Shown: positions 23,278-36,000, counted from the first letter of the stretch. The stretch: DNA of 64,000 bases from Phaseolus vulgaris (GCF_000499845.2 NC_023749.2:42244658-42308657); one strand, 5' to 3'. Numbers and translations are program-made. The notes: generated by a model from the sequence alone, not told the origin.

Positions 23278-24394
23278 AAATTTGAAGTCTGAAACAGCAA
23301 ATTCTTTACTTGCACTTGTACCTGATGCAAGTCGTTGGATTTCACAAGAAATCTTCGGGTGCCTTTTAGAAAAACTAAAATCCCTTTGAATTATGATGTG
23401 AAACATGAATCTGTTCTCTTTAGATTTTTTGTCTAAGATGGATTAAAAAGTGAATTTTGATGTTGATTAACTTTTCCTGCCTATTTTATGAACTATAAAG
23501 ATTTAGTTCTAGAGGAGCATGTTAAGAAGCTGTGCTTTGAAGAAGGCACCGATCAAGAAGGCCATGGAGAAGTAAGAGAAACAGAAGATGCGTGTAGAAA
23601 ATTTTCTCAGCATGGCTGTGTTAAAGGTATAGGTAATATAGGTGTCACAAGAAACGGCATCACACAGGAACGCTACAGAGATTAGATACCATTGATTTCA
23701 AAAGTACAGGATCTTGTAAGTAATATATCTGCAAAGAAACGAGATATTTTCGTTGACAACTTCTGTACTAATCTTTATCAACATTACATACTGGAAGCTA
23801 CATTATTTTGGAGTCTTCATATTCTTATCTTACCTAAAAAATTGTGAGGGACATCTCATTTGTGAAAAACAAATTGCACAGTCTTGATGATGACTTGGAT
23901 CCTCTGGCTTTGGCGATAAATTTTCATCATTCAGCATAAGAATGACGGAGACTCAAAATATAAATGAAAAGCACTCAAAGGTACACTTATCTCAAATAGT
24001 GTGCGGTTTCCTCAAAGCAATTCAAGAAACAAAAATGAACAATACTACTACATGAATTCTATGGCATATATGGATTTAAGATTACTATAACAACAAGGAA
24101 TGGATTCAAAACTGAAATTAAACCATTAAAACAGCTAGTGCACCAAATGAAATTTGAATTAAGACTAAATAAAATAAATTCAAAAGCACACTTAATAGCA
24201 CAACTAGGAAACCTAAACCACGTGCTTGGACGGTTTAATATAAACTTAAAAATTTGAACCGATTAAAAGCACTATGAACGCATTATGTTCGGCAAAAAAA
24301 GTTCAAAAACAATTTCAAGACATGTAAAACTATATGAATACAACACGAAAATAAGAAGAACAAAAGAAGAAACCCTTATCTTGAATGTGACCAA
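23278..24394. other. 3' flank of the resistance gene and leader of a family B element
   Basis: The first part is probably 3'-UTR. A 65-codon + frame (23488-23685) has no recognisable domain; it could be an exon of a longer transcript. From about 23950 to 24394 the sequence is probably the untranslated leader (- strand) of the LTR element whose primer site is at 24395. Confidence 0.4.
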
Positions 24395-24406
24395 CTCTTG
24401 ATACCA
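24395..24406 (-). other. Primer binding site of a family B element
   Basis: The - strand reads TGGTATCAAGAG, close to the Met-tRNA-primed TGGTATCAGAGC, immediately inside the LTR end at 24409. It shows that family B copies are LTRs of a retrotransposon read on the - strand here. Confidence 0.7.
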
Positions 24407-24408
24407 AA

Positions 24409-24952
24409 TGATGCACTTTTTTCTTGCATCTGCACATGTCTTCGTGTTTCGTAGTCTTAAATGGATTGATGAATGCCAAAATGAGGGTTCTATGGATGAA
24501 CTTTTAGATTGGAATAAGGTGTATTCAGTGGTAGAAATAGAGGTTTAGAAGAGGTGATGCCAACTTCTAAAAGGTTCTAAGTTAGAAACTCACAAAGGTG
24601 CTAAAGAGAGAGCTAAAAAACAAATGAGGCTGAATTTTTGCGGAATTCATTTTCAAATCCAAGTGGAATTACAAGATGATTAACACTTCTATTTATAGGG
24701 CTAAGTGGAGTCAAAGTTTACAATTTTACACTAAAACCTCTCCACTCACATGGTTACAAGTGACGTCCTTTTATTTGAACAAATTCTCTCCAAATAGAGG
24801 TTGACAAATGACCTTTCTCTATTGGTTGAAAATCCTCTTCGTTAAAGATATGCCATATGGATGCTCATGCCATTTACGCCTAGTTGGACTCTTCATGCTT
24901 TACAAGTCACAAGGTGTTGCTCCATGCTCCAAAAATAACCTAGATGTTGATG
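24409..24952 (-). repeat. LTR, family B, with adjacent primer site
   Basis: On the - strand the LTR ends GTGCATCA next to the primer site. It contains a TATA-like box (the + strand reads CTATTTATAGGGC near 24690) and AGAGGTTGACAAATGACC, shared in variant form with the copy at 41.6-42.4 kb. It abuts another family B LTR at 24953. The outer boundary is approximate. Confidence 0.6.
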
Positions 24953-25990
24953 CAATCCTAACTTGCATATTCATTTGTAAATCTTCTTCTTCATTGTTTT
25001 GATTTGAATATCTTTTACCGAAGATAAATGATATTGTGGAAGCATGAAGAATAAGTTTTGGAGGAGATAAAATTTATGAGATGAATCTAAGTGAGGTTAG
25101 GACAACACTTAGTTTTTAGAGTGAGGTTGGGGCAACACTACTAGGAGGAGTTTAGAAATTTGTTTAGCAAGGGGACAACTCTAGAGAGAACTTTGAACAA
25201 GTATAAGTGTCACAAAATTTGAACAACATTTCCTTAATCAAATCAAAGTTAAAAAACATGTACAAGAGACTTTTATTTATAGGAAAAAGTCTCAAAACCT
25301 CTAAAATGAGAGTGTGACAAGTGTCACCACCTCATTGGTGCAAATCTTCTCCATTGGGAGAGTGACAAGTGGCATGCCTTCATTGGAGTAAACTCATATC
25401 CAATGAGGAGAGGACATGTGGACCTTCATGCCTTCCTTGCCTACATTTCTACTTGCACCCCTCTTTTACCATTTTACACCCTACTCTCTTTTCTATTTAC
25501 ACCCTACTTTACTTTGGCCAAAAATACAAGGCTCAATATTTCCTAACTATTCTATACAAATTTTACAAGGCTAAGAAGAAGAAAAATACTTTACAATTTA
25601 TTCATTAAGGCTCGATCTTCGTCTATCTTCTTAGTCAAAAGTTTCAAAGCTGGATGGTTTCCATCAAATGCTCACTTGCTTAACCCTAGACGCTCTAGGG
25701 TTGCATTGGGCCCAAGGAGGGCCAATTGTAACCCATCTAGACTTCCTTTTCTTATTTACACTGTACTCTACTGGATTTAATACATGGCCAATGAAAATTT
25801 GCCCAAATTATAAGCCTAAATAAAAGACTACACTAATTTATACAATTATTTTACAAGGCTATACAAAAAGTAAATGCTCAAATCAAAATTCTATCTTTTT
25901 TAATCTTCTTAGTCCAAAATGTGGTGCTTTGCTAGTCCTCCATCTCTACAATTTTAAAATCATCACCTAACGGCTTAATAAACCATAGTC
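24953..25990 (-). repeat. Second LTR, family B, head to tail with the first
   Basis: On the - strand it ends GTTAGGATTGCATCA at 24953. It is collinear with 15885-16460 through GACAACTCTAGAGAGAACTTT, the TATA-like box, AGTGTGACAAGTGTCA and AAGTGGCATGCCTTCATTGGA. It then continues into the GGGCCAATTGTAACCC block shared with 26.4 and 42.1 kb. The upper end (about 25880-25990) may include the end of a pol frame. Confidence 0.62.
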
Positions 25991-26172
25991 TAAACACCTT
26001 TTTACACATTTCATTTAAATTCTTAAATAGTATTTCTTTGTTGCATTTTTATGATTCTTATTTTATCGTAGTGTTTTTGGTTGATCTTGTTAATATATAT
26101 TTGATCAAATCATTTGTAATTTTCATTTTTTACTTATAAAATTTTTCATCAAAAACATACTTACTGGACACT

Positions 26173-27012
26173 GATGAAAACTAATCCAGCCTCGAAACAT
26201 TTGGCTAAGAAGATTGAAAGTAGAAAAAGGAGCTCAGAAGACTCTCATCTCAGAGAGAATTAATTGTTGTTTGCTCCTCCATTTTTTCTCTAGTTTTATA
26301 AACATTGTATAAATTAATATAGGTTTTATTTTGGGTTTGTATTTGTGCCATTTCCTTGGGCTATGTTTTGGGCCAATTTTCATGGGCCATGTATTGAGCC
26401 AATTAGAGTAGGGTGTAAATAGAAAAAGAAAGAGTCTAGCTAGAGTTACAATTGGGCCTCCTTGGACCCAATGCAACTCTAGACCATCTAGGGTGCACAA
26501 ATAAATTACTAGAGTGCAAATAGAAAGCATGGACTGGCAATGAAGGCATGAAGGTCCACATGTCATCTCCTTAATGGAGAGGATTCCCACCAATGCCAAA
26601 AGAACATTTGTCTTCATGGAAATGGTGAGGATTCTTTCCAATTAGAGGAGGACACTTGTCAACCTCTAATTTGAGAGGATTTGCTTCAATTAGAGAGAGT
26701 CACTTGTCCTTTTATGAGTGGAGAGTTTTTAGGGTTAAAACTTGCACCTTGGCTACCCATAACACTATAAATACAAGTTCTAGCCCCCTTGTAAATGAGC
26801 TTTAAATAGACTATTGAATTGATGCCAAAGTTTCAGCCTCGACTAGTCTCTTAGCTCACTATTTGGTAGCCTTATATTTAAGTGTTTTAGCAAGGAACCT
26901 CTTATGAGTTGGCCTAACCTCTCTTAAGCTTCATTATCATTCTCCATACACCAATACTTCACAATTTCTTTCACTAATTTTAGCCACTCAATCTCACCAA
27001 AACACCGCATCA
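26173..27012 (+). repeat. LTR, family B (+), carrying a pol-tail-like start
   Basis: The inverted counterpart of 41603-42440. Shared blocks include GTAGGGTGTAAATAGAAAAA, TCTAGCTAGAGTTACAATTG, ACCCAATGCAACTCTAGACC and GACACTTGTCAACCTCTAAT. The first 80 bases open a frame with LAKKIESRKR, like the C-terminal tail of gypsy pol proteins. It ends GCATCA with no primer site after it, so it is a solo or 3' LTR. Confidence 0.7.
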
Positions 27013-28089
27013 TAAAATACAAAACAAAAGACTCATAACAATGCAATCTATGATTGCATTAGACACTATAAAAACATATTTATTGCACACTATACTGTGT
27101 TGTAGTCTTTTAAAAAAGGATGATTATTTATGATAATCTAAACACTAACTATAATATATAATAGATAGATAGATATAGATATAAATTGTTGAGTAAAGAT
27201 AAAAAGGTAGAGCTTTTATAGGTAGAAACTGGAATAGAAAAAAAATAATAGCTAACTACCCATCAAATGATTAATTAAATAAAAATTAAATTTAAGAAAT
27301 TGGAATATTTCATCTTAAATTTATAAATGTAAAAAATAGATATTTTAAATTATATTTTTTGTATCTAAATTAATCTCATTTTTTTTCATACATTTTGTAT
27401 GTATATTAATTTTTCTTAAGCATTATTGAAGATAAACAATAAAAAATTTTGAAATTTCATTTCATTTCAATTCATCCTACTTTTTTTACAAATACTTTTA
27501 GATATTAAATTAGATTTAAGTTATTTATGTTAATAATAAATAATTCATTAATATTTTTAATATTCCTTTGGTACAATTCATTTTTTCATCTATTAAAATA
27601 TAATAAGTAAATTTTATAACAATAATAAAGACAATAAAGTCGTAGCTATCTGATTCTTTTATATAGATTTTTTATTTGCTCTAGTATTAATTTAGAAAAG
27701 AATAAAGCTTAACAATCATTTACAACAACTTAAAATTTAAGATATCCATAATTACAAAAAGAGATAGATTTGAAGACACTTAAATGCATTTTTTTTCATA
27801 AATTGTGAAAAGCACATTTCTCCCATATCTAATTCAGCAACAATATAACAATAAAGCAAGAATATAAAACCAGCTAGATTTGGTTCCAACATATCTCTTA
27901 TATGTTGCAACCTTGCATCATATTTAATCTTTAAAAATACAAGCTAAGATTCCAAAAAAGTATTTTAAACATCATTTAACTTTTGGAATCAAACTCAGTT
28001 TTTCTAAATCTGATTCCGTGGTAAATATAGAAGAGGAATAGAAACATTAATTGAGAAAACTTTAAATAGAAAAGCTTTAAATATAGAAC
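27013..28089. other. AT-rich spacer 3' of the receptor-kinase pseudogene
   Basis: No gene seen. It includes a short (ATAG)n run near 27161-27180. Confidence 0.45.
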
Positions 28090-31000
28090 TCATCTTGCTT
28101 GCACAATTGTATCTGTCATACCATTCACTGATAAACTTTCTGTCATTCTGCAGGGCAGTGTTGAACTGTCATCACCTCTCAACTTTAGAAATGCTGGTGG
28201 TTTAGGAGAAGGAAGGGGTACAGTGTCATTCCCAATCATTGCTACAACATCAGACATGGTTGGCCTATCTTCTGGACTTTCTTGAACGCAAAGAAGTCCC
28301 ATGTTCACATATCTTGGCACAGTATGCATACAATTACTACTAGTATCACTATCGTCTAGTGCAGTATCCATTAGGTCCATTCCTGAATTGCTTGTCCAAA
28401 GATCCCAAGCCTTCAAGATTTAGCACAAAAGGAGCTCAAAGTTAGAATGTTTGGAGCATATCCTGGTATGGCTCTATGATATTCCACACCCCATCCCCAT
28501 AACGTACCTTTTGTTAAAACTCATTAAATCAATTTGAAATTGGAACAATGCAAATTAAGAACAAATGGATGGAATATCTAGAAACTCACATATCCAAGAA
28601 GATTAAAGGAACCGGTTTGATAAAAGCCAGTATTCTTCTTGCCACTTATGATCTCCAACAAAAGTACCCCAAAACTAAACACGTCCGATTTTATTGAGAA
28701 AAGTCCTTCCATAGCATATTCAGGGGCCATGTAACCACTGACGATAAGGTAGATTAGTTAGTGGATGGTTGATCATGTGATTGAAGCCTTGATGGCAATT
28801 ATATACTTATAGTATTTTTTTAATTGACTTACTATGTTCCAACAATTCTGTTTGTATTTTCTTGAAGTTCATTTTCACCAAATATTTTTGCCATTCCAAA
28901 ATCTGATATTTTGGGATTCATATTGGTGTCCAACAATATGTTGCTGGCTTTTAAATCTCGGTGAATGATCCTGAACCTGGAATACTGATGAAGATAAAGA
29001 ATTCCTTGGGCAATCCCATCAATTATTCTGACTCTTGTTAGCCAATCTAGCATCCGTTTTTTTTCATCTGCAAACCAAAGTTTGAGTTTAGTAGAAGGGA
29101 GCATATTTAAGAGAGTTCCGAGACTGTAGGATACAAACCAGTAAAAAGGAAAAGATCCAAGCTTTTATTAGGCATAAATTCATAAATCAGCATCTTTTCA
29201 TTTCGTTCAATGCAGCAACCAAGAAGTCTAACAAGATTGTTGTGTTGGAGTTTTGCAATTAACAAGGCTTCATTTCTCAACTCTTCCCATCCTTGACCAG
29301 ATCTCCGTGACAGTCTTTTCACAGCAACCTCATCCCCATTGAATAATATACCCTGTGGTTTAAATGAGTTTTTAGGCATGCAAATTGTAAACTGTATTAC
29401 TCTATCAACCAATCAGAAATGACTTTATGACTTGTTATTTTCAGAAACAACAAAATTTATTACCCTATATAATCAATTTCGATTGGACGAAATCGTAAAA
29501 GCTGTTTATATTGAGTATAGATTATTTGCTCTAAAAACATATTGCTAAGAAGAGTTTTTAAACATGTCTTGTAAACGGGTCCAAAGCCACCCTCGCCAAG
29601 TTTATTGGCATGTGAGAAATGTAAGCTCTGAATCTTCAACTTTCATGCTCATGCTTATATCAAAATGGAGCAAATCTTCCCCTGCAAATTGAGGAAAATT
29701 AGTTCATAAGTTAAAATACTCTGAAGTTACTTGGCAAACTTTTTTCTTTCTTACCTTTTCTCCTCTTCCTTCTAATCCAGTGAACTAATAATAAGCCCAA
29801 TATAAGAGAAGTTAGAAGGGAGATCAGTATAACAATCACAAGTAGATTCTTCCTAACATTACTTTCTGGTCCTTTATCTCTTGTTGCGTTTGAATCTGCA
29901 GAGAAAATGTATCAACTATGAAAATTCATGTATTGACTGATAAGAGAGAGAAGTAGCAGTTGAATGAAAAACAACTTAGGATTTTGTCTTTTGAACTCTG
30001 AGATGCACACAAAGTGTATCTTATAGCAGCTGCATCACATGCTAATATATATCCATTAACCATCCAACTCATCCAAACATAGTCCAACTTAGCCATCCAA
30101 ATATATCCAGTAATCGCTATTCTATTTTTGTTACAAAACTAAATCAAAGATATCTACATCAAGGAAAATGAGGCTTCTTGAACTTACCAGAAGTAACGAA
30201 TTCTGAGGCAGCAAGTCTTAGGTAAAAAATTGGATTGCTATCATCTGAATTGTCCACATCTGTTGAGACGTTCTTTAGATTCAGTACCGAACCAAGCCAC
30301 AACTGGCAGTTACCGTTCAAATAGTAAGCAAAAGCAACACAAGAACAATTTGTAGAACAAGTACGTTCACACCCTCTTGCTGTGTCGATCTTTAGGGTCT
30401 TGTAACTGTCCGGAGTAGGTGGCCATTTCACTTGATAGAGTTGCTTGAATTTATCGTTGGATTCAACACCGTTACTGCAGGACGATAACTCTTTTTTCCG
30501 GACACAGCCAGCGGATTTGTTCCCTTTGTAATCAGCATCAAACGGCCTGAAACCATCAGTACAGTCACAAGGGTCACGAGCTTTCGGGTTACAGATGGAA
30601 AAAGCTCCACACGAATTCTTAGTTCCACACTTGGATGACTGAATAGAAACCCAAAATTGTGCTTCATCTAACCAATACTCCTGGTTGAGCTCCCCAGACA
30701 CTTCTAGTACCAACCTAGAGTCATTACCAACTGGAAAAGTGAAATAGCGGTCGTGCTCTTCCACACCAGTTCGTCTAATAACATTGCCAATAGTATAATT
30801 GTAACTGTCGTCAATCCAGAACACATTAGAACCATTGTCGATGATTAGACTGATCATGCCCGAATCATACTGGAGGGTAAAAGCTCCTGGGGCAGGGTCA
30901 TCTGCACTTATCCATGATCGCAATGACCAAGTAGTGTTGTAACCTTCATCTTGTCCTAATTTCATTCCGGGTAAAAGGGTGTCCGTAGGATAATCAAAAC

Positions 31001-31448
31001 TCTGCCACAAAATCTCTTTATTTGAGGTTTTCAGCAGTACCAAGTTTCCTGAATCCAAGAGCATGGCATAGGTACTAAAATTGTTTGAAACCTTGTTGAC
31101 ACGGTATGTAACTTGTCCATCCATGATCACAAAATTTCCATCAGGTTGAATGGTGAGAACTGCCGAGGATGTTTCAAGCGCGTAGTCTCGGTTAGCAACC
31201 CACACAATCTTGTTCTTGTCGTTTGGAACTCTTTTATACCGTATACCAACGTAGTACTTGGTGGAGTTGTCTCTGACTTTGGTGAAAAAGCACAATTCGA
31301 ACTTCCCGCTATGAGAAGCAACGGAGTCTAAGATTCCCAATGATTGTCCTATTTGCAAAAATTCTTTGTTGGTGACTGCATTAACACAAAACATAAACAG
31401 GCAAAGGAATGATGTCAAGGATGCGAGAGTAGAAGAAGTTAATGTCAT
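28090..31448 (-). pseudogene. G-type lectin S-receptor-like Ser/Thr kinase, pseudogene
   Basis: Plasma-membrane receptor kinase family (At4g03230-like). Exons on the - strand: 31448-30188, 29895-29755, 29681-29568, 29352-29139, 29067-28833, 28737-28590, 28410-28090, all with GT-AG sites except the third donor. Exon 1 encodes a signal peptide (SLTSFLCLFMFCVNA), B-lectin and S-locus domains, and a PAN domain (CSTNCSCVAFAYY). Exon 2 encodes a transmembrane helix (LLVIVILISLLTSLILG). Exons 4-7 encode the kinase: VAVK lysine, [27 protein letters not shown], then the C-terminal tail. Exon 3 is broken: after VEDSEL, about 35 residues expected in this family are missing, the glycine loop GEGGFGPVYK is in a different frame, a TAA follows in the exon's entry frame, and AAG is followed by ACATGT where the donor GT should be. 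A kinase-dead truncated receptor is the most it could make. Confidence 0.87.
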
Positions 31449-31799
31449 TTTAATTCACAACATTGATTTGCAAAACCCAATCAAATGAGTTGTCGTAGAG
31501 GAAGGCTTGAAAGGGTTGGTATTCAGGATAACCTTGGTGGCTTGACTTCAGAAACAGCAACTAACCCGTGGTAAGATTCCAAACAATACATACACCAAAA
31601 GTGCTGATAAAAAAAAAAAAAAACATACACCAAAAGTGTCACTTTCTAATTGGAGGGTGGATTTGTTGACTTCAGAAACAGCTGGTAGCCCGTCAAGTGT
31701 AATATTCCAAACAATAGAACGCCAGCCAAGTGTCACTTTCTAATTCGAGGACGGACTTGTTGATGATCATGACCTGAGTTTTATTATTTTAAAATAATG
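31449..31799. other. 5' flank of the receptor-kinase pseudogene
   Basis: Contains a diverged duplication (CAAAAGTGTCACTTTCTAAT near 31631-31650, and GTGTCACTTTCTAATTCGAG at 31730-31749). No gene seen. Promoter elements could not be assigned. Confidence 0.4.
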
Positions 31800-32182
31800 A
31801 TGGAATTAATTCAAACTGATACTGTATTATTCAATATTTATACTAACAAATATATGCATACAAAATATTTATACAAACAAAGATAAGATACTAATTTCTT
31901 GAAAGGAAACTAATATTAATTTTGTTTTTTTTTTCTAATTTTTAGCTTTATTTTTTTATATATATTTTAGTATTTATTTTGTCTTTTTTAATTCAAGTTC
32001 TTATTGACTCTTTATTTACATTCAGTATCTTTAACTACCTAGAATGAATGTACTGCTTGTATATATATTTAGACTTTTTACTTTGATTTAATGAAGAAAA
32101 ATAAAGTAGAAGAAATATTCTCTCTCATATCCTTTGCCTTCCTTTTTTCTCTTTTTGATTATCTTAGTTCTTTTTTATAATA

Positions 32183-32193
32183 TGGTATCAGAG
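32183..32193 (+). other. Primer binding site of the copia element
   Basis: TGGTATCAGAG, an exact match to the common Met-tRNA primer site, lies directly after the left LTR. It fixes the + orientation. Confidence 0.85.
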
Positions 32194-32705
32194 ATCTGAA
32201 GAGCTCTACTTGCTACATTTACCCATGGGTAAAAAGTTGTTGATCCCTCACAAATTTTTTGTTCTTCTTATCATGTTAGTTCATCTGATAATCCTTCATT
32301 TTTCATTGTCCCTATTATTCTTGAGGGACCAAACTATCATCATTGGTCTTGTTTATTTCAATTGACTCTCATTTCAAAGAACAAGATAAGTTTCATTGAT
32401 GAACCATAAAAGCTCCCACTCATACCAACTTATTGTTTCCTGCATGGCAAAAAGCCAATATGCTGGTATTTTCCTAAATGGTTAAGGTTGTTTTTCCACC
32501 CATCGTACAAAACATCATTTGTATGGACAATGTCTTTGACATATGAAATCATTTAAAGGAGAGGTTCTCGGAAGGAGACATGATTCATCAGGAGATGATT
32601 TCTTCTTCCAAACAAGATTCTACTTATGATGAGCAAAATCATGAAAGTTCAAAGACAAAAGTGCAGTCTCAACAAATTGGTTTTACTCCTTAGCAGTATC
32701 AAACA

Positions 32706-33110
32706 TTGTTAGCTCTTTTACAACAGTCCAAATCTAATGACAATATTTATAATCAAGTCTCTATTATTCCTTCCAACATGACAACACAATCTGGTAATAA
32801 ATTTATTTTTTCCTTCAGTTCTTTGATTCTCGATAGTGGTGCTATTGACCACATTTGTTCATCCTTAACTCATTTCACTTCATATCATCACATTAATCCT
32901 ATTTATGTTAAATTATCAAATGGAAATCAAGTCATTGCCCATTATTGTGAAACTATTTTTCACAATCAAAATCATGTCATAGACAATTTACATTCCTTGT
33001 TTCATTTTTAATCTTCTTTTAGTATAGCAAAATTGTTTGATAATTTATCTTTTTGTTCTTACCTTTAACTCTAATGGTTGTCACATTTAGGACAAGAACT
33101 CCTTGAAAAT
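32706..33110 (+). pseudogene. copia protease fragment
   Basis: The copia protease core LILDSGAIDHIC (active-site Asp-Ser-Gly) is followed by NPIYVKLSNGNQV, the usual downstream segment. The frame ends in a stop at 33011. A trace of the following H-L-G-H linker (WLSHLGQELL) is visible before the foreign insertion begins near 33130. Confidence 0.8.
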
Positions 33111-33621
33111 AATTGGTTAAGCTAAGATGCAAGATAGACTTTTGATGAGCATATATTTACTCACACTCAATAGCTTTAATTATATATTATTGGACTATAA
33201 TAATAAATAAATCCATTGTTTTAATTAATATTCATATAATTGAATTTATTTGGGTCTTAACTATTATTTTTGTTAATTTTGTGCTTTTAGAGTGAATGTC
33301 CTAAAAGAAGTGTCTACCTTTGTGAATGGGCCAAATATGCAAAAGTCCAAGTTGCTTCTTGAATCAAAACAGAAAACAAATTCTGAGGAGAAGAATGAGA
33401 AAATAAAATCTACAATATCTCAGAAATAAAATTGGAAGCAAATATTCTTCAAAATACAAGAATTCTGGAAAGTTGGAAACTGTTATCAAAATCTAAACTG
33501 CAATATTTTCCCAAGATCCTTGGAGCAGAAAAGTCTATAAAAGGACACAAGCATCAAGGAGAAGAGAGATGATGAGGATATGAGAGATAGCGCACCACTG
33601 ACCAAACTCAGCCTTCCAGAA

Positions 33622-34508
33622 TGATGACTCGGAGCATGACCCAAGATTCAGGGCTAGGTCAGGATCCACCTCTAGCCAATGCTTCAGCGCTTACTCTTTC
33701 CCAGAGGATCACAAGGAGTAGAGCCCAAGCATTGGTAGCTGACCATCAACTAGTTTCTTTATTTTCAATTTCAATATAATAGGATTCTTTAAGCATAATA
33801 AGGGGTGTGCTTATCATTTTAGCTTGTGCCTAGCCATTTAGGGAAGGAATGTAGCCCTAGCTTCTAGAAGCTAGGACTAAGGGGCGACATTGACCTAGGT
33901 CAAACCCCTAGGTTGCCCCTCATTCAATGACCATCATACCCTTGCTCATCTTGTTTTCCAAGGCACCCATTCCTATAAATAGGGTGCCTTACTCCATGTA
34001 TTCACACATTGAAATTTGAAATAGAAAAGAAACTCTAAATTGTGAGTGAGACTTGTGTTCTCTCTTCTTTAGTCTTATCTTGTGAGAGTGAGAGCTCTTC
34101 AAGTGACGACCCTCATCACTTATATTAGAGATCCCACACACTCCAAGTGGTGTGTTCCTCCATTCCATTATCACTAAGCTTTCCTATCCTTCATCTATTC
34201 TTTCATTTCCATTACGCCATGTCTTTCTGTGTTTATGTTCTTGTCTTTCTTCTATTTTCCATTCGGTCATCTTCATTTTAATTGCTTCCTTTTATGCTCT
34301 TTCATTTCCATAAAGCATCATCATCTTCACCATATCTTGTGTTTTTCCTGTTTGCCTTTGGAAGTGAATCTTCACACTTACTTAACCACTTGGTTAAGTT
34401 CGTGTCCAGTGGGGATCTTCCCTAGGTCTCACACCATAATTGCTAAAATTTAAATCATAAACAAAGTGTCACCATTAAAATGGACAACTCTAAAATCAAC
34501 TCACATCA
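33622..34508 (+). repeat. LTR, family A (+), inside the Athila-like segment
   Basis: Starts TGATGACTCGG and ends ACTCACATCA two bases before a primer site. Its first about 155 bases are open in one frame (MTRSMTQ...ITRSRAQAL, then a stop), the typical C-terminal tail of gypsy pol proteins, so the pol frame appears to end inside the LTR. The TATA-like box CCTATAAATAGGG is at 33972-33984. It shares GTGTCCAGTGGGGATCTTCC with the copy at 43.3 kb. Confidence 0.75.
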
Positions 34509-34510
34509 TG

Positions 34511-34522
34511 TGGTATTTAGAG
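34511..34522 (+). other. Primer binding site after the family A LTR
   Basis: TGGTATTTAGAG follows the LTR end by two bases, as in the elements at 3434 and 61559. It shows this is a 5' LTR of a truncated element. About 170 bases of leader-like sequence follow before the Athila-like DNA resumes. Confidence 0.7.
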
Positions 34523-35439
34523 CAAGGTTATTTTATGCTTACTTGCTTTGAGTTGATTTCGGCACTTTACTTTCTTGCAACTTTACATTCTTTCTTTTAC
34601 CTTCAAGCCATTTCAATTCTGCCTTTACTTTCTTGTCCAAAGCGTAGCGTAGGAAGTCACCTAACCCTAGCAAATTAGGTTAAATAGGGGGCTATATGCA
34701 CATCCCTAGTGTGCCATATTGAGAGAAAAACACCATTGAGTGAATTGTAACCAATTGGGAGAATGAAAGGTACTAGAAGTATGCGTGGCTAATTCTACCC
34801 TTTAGGATTGGGGGTAATCTGTTCAAACTCTTATGCATTGAGGTTATATTTAACTATGATATAATATTGTGTTCTTTATTGATTATTGGTATTGTTGTTT
34901 TGCTTTTAAATATTTGTGACATGTTTGATGATCTTAAATCTGACCGAGAAGTATTTTTAGGGTTTTGACCTAAACAACACTACTTAACATATTTGAGTGC
35001 TAGGAATAACCTTGAAATGTTAATTGCTATTAACGTCTGAGCTTGATCCTAAGTTGTTCTTATAAATATGTGAGAGATCAATATTTATGGAACATTCTTA
35101 AGAATTGTATATGCGAGGAATCGATATAAATGACTTTTATACATGCATCAATTGCAATCAAATAACATAATGTTAACATGGTAATCAAAATACATAAGAG
35201 TGACACAGATGAAACTCAATCCCTATTTTTCCAATTGAAGCAATCACTCTTTGATTTGTTTTCTTGTTAATTCTTGTCATTGTAACAATCTTCAAACCAA
35301 CTTTTTATTGTTGTATTTTATATTTAGCGAATATTGTACTTGAATAGTCAATTATTCCTTGTGGGATCGATATTCGTCCTTAGGGACAAATTATTACTTC
35401 TGACAACGTGGTGCCATAAAAAGTCATCAATGTTTGTTG

Positions 35440-36000
35440 TTTTGCAAAACAAAAAAGACTTTCATTTCCTATTTGTACATTGAATTGATTCATGTAGATA
35501 TATGTGGTCCATACTCAATACCATTAACTCATGGTCATAAATATTTCTTGACCATAGTTTACGACTGTTCGCGGTACACATAGATTTTTCTTTTAAAACA
35601 AAAATATGAAGTTGTCAAGACTTTTGAAAATTTTGTTGTTTTTGTTCAGACACAATTCGAGACCGCAATAAAAATAATAAGAAATGATAATGAGACTAAT
35701 TTTTTTATGACTAATTTATTTGTTAACAAAGGAATAGTGCATAAAAATTCATGTGTCAATACTCCATAACAAAATTATTCTTGTCCTCATGAAATGCTTT
35801 ACAAAACTGCAAAAAAAAAATTAATGGATTAAAGGTGTTTGGATCTTTATGCTATGCTAGCACTTTGTCAATAAAAAAGAAAATTTGTTCTAAGGGCATC
35901 AAAATGTGTTTTTATTGTTTTTAAAAAAGGAACAAAAGGATATGTTCAGTTGAATATTCAATCCAGAGAAATTTTTGTGTCTAGGGATTTTATCTTCTAT
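35440..36000 (+). pseudogene. copia integrase fragment
   Basis: Reads through stops with ELIHVDICGPYSIPLTHGHK, the start of the copia integrase catalytic core (first Asp in HVDICGP), then NDNETNFFM around the second acidic residue. Multiple stops and frameshifts make it non-functional. Confidence 0.8.

Larger units (their letters stand above)
33130..35430 (+). mobile_element. Athila-like LTR segment inserted in the copia element
   Basis: The left part begins TGATGAGCATATATTTACTC, like the start of Athila-type LTRs, and has a TATA-like TCTATAAAAGGACAC near 33533. The right part ends with a block (CCTTGTGGGATCGATATTCG) typical of Athila LTR ends. The segment sits exactly between copia protease and integrase remnants. 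A family A LTR (33622-34508) lies within it. I could not assign a target duplication. Confidence 0.55.
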
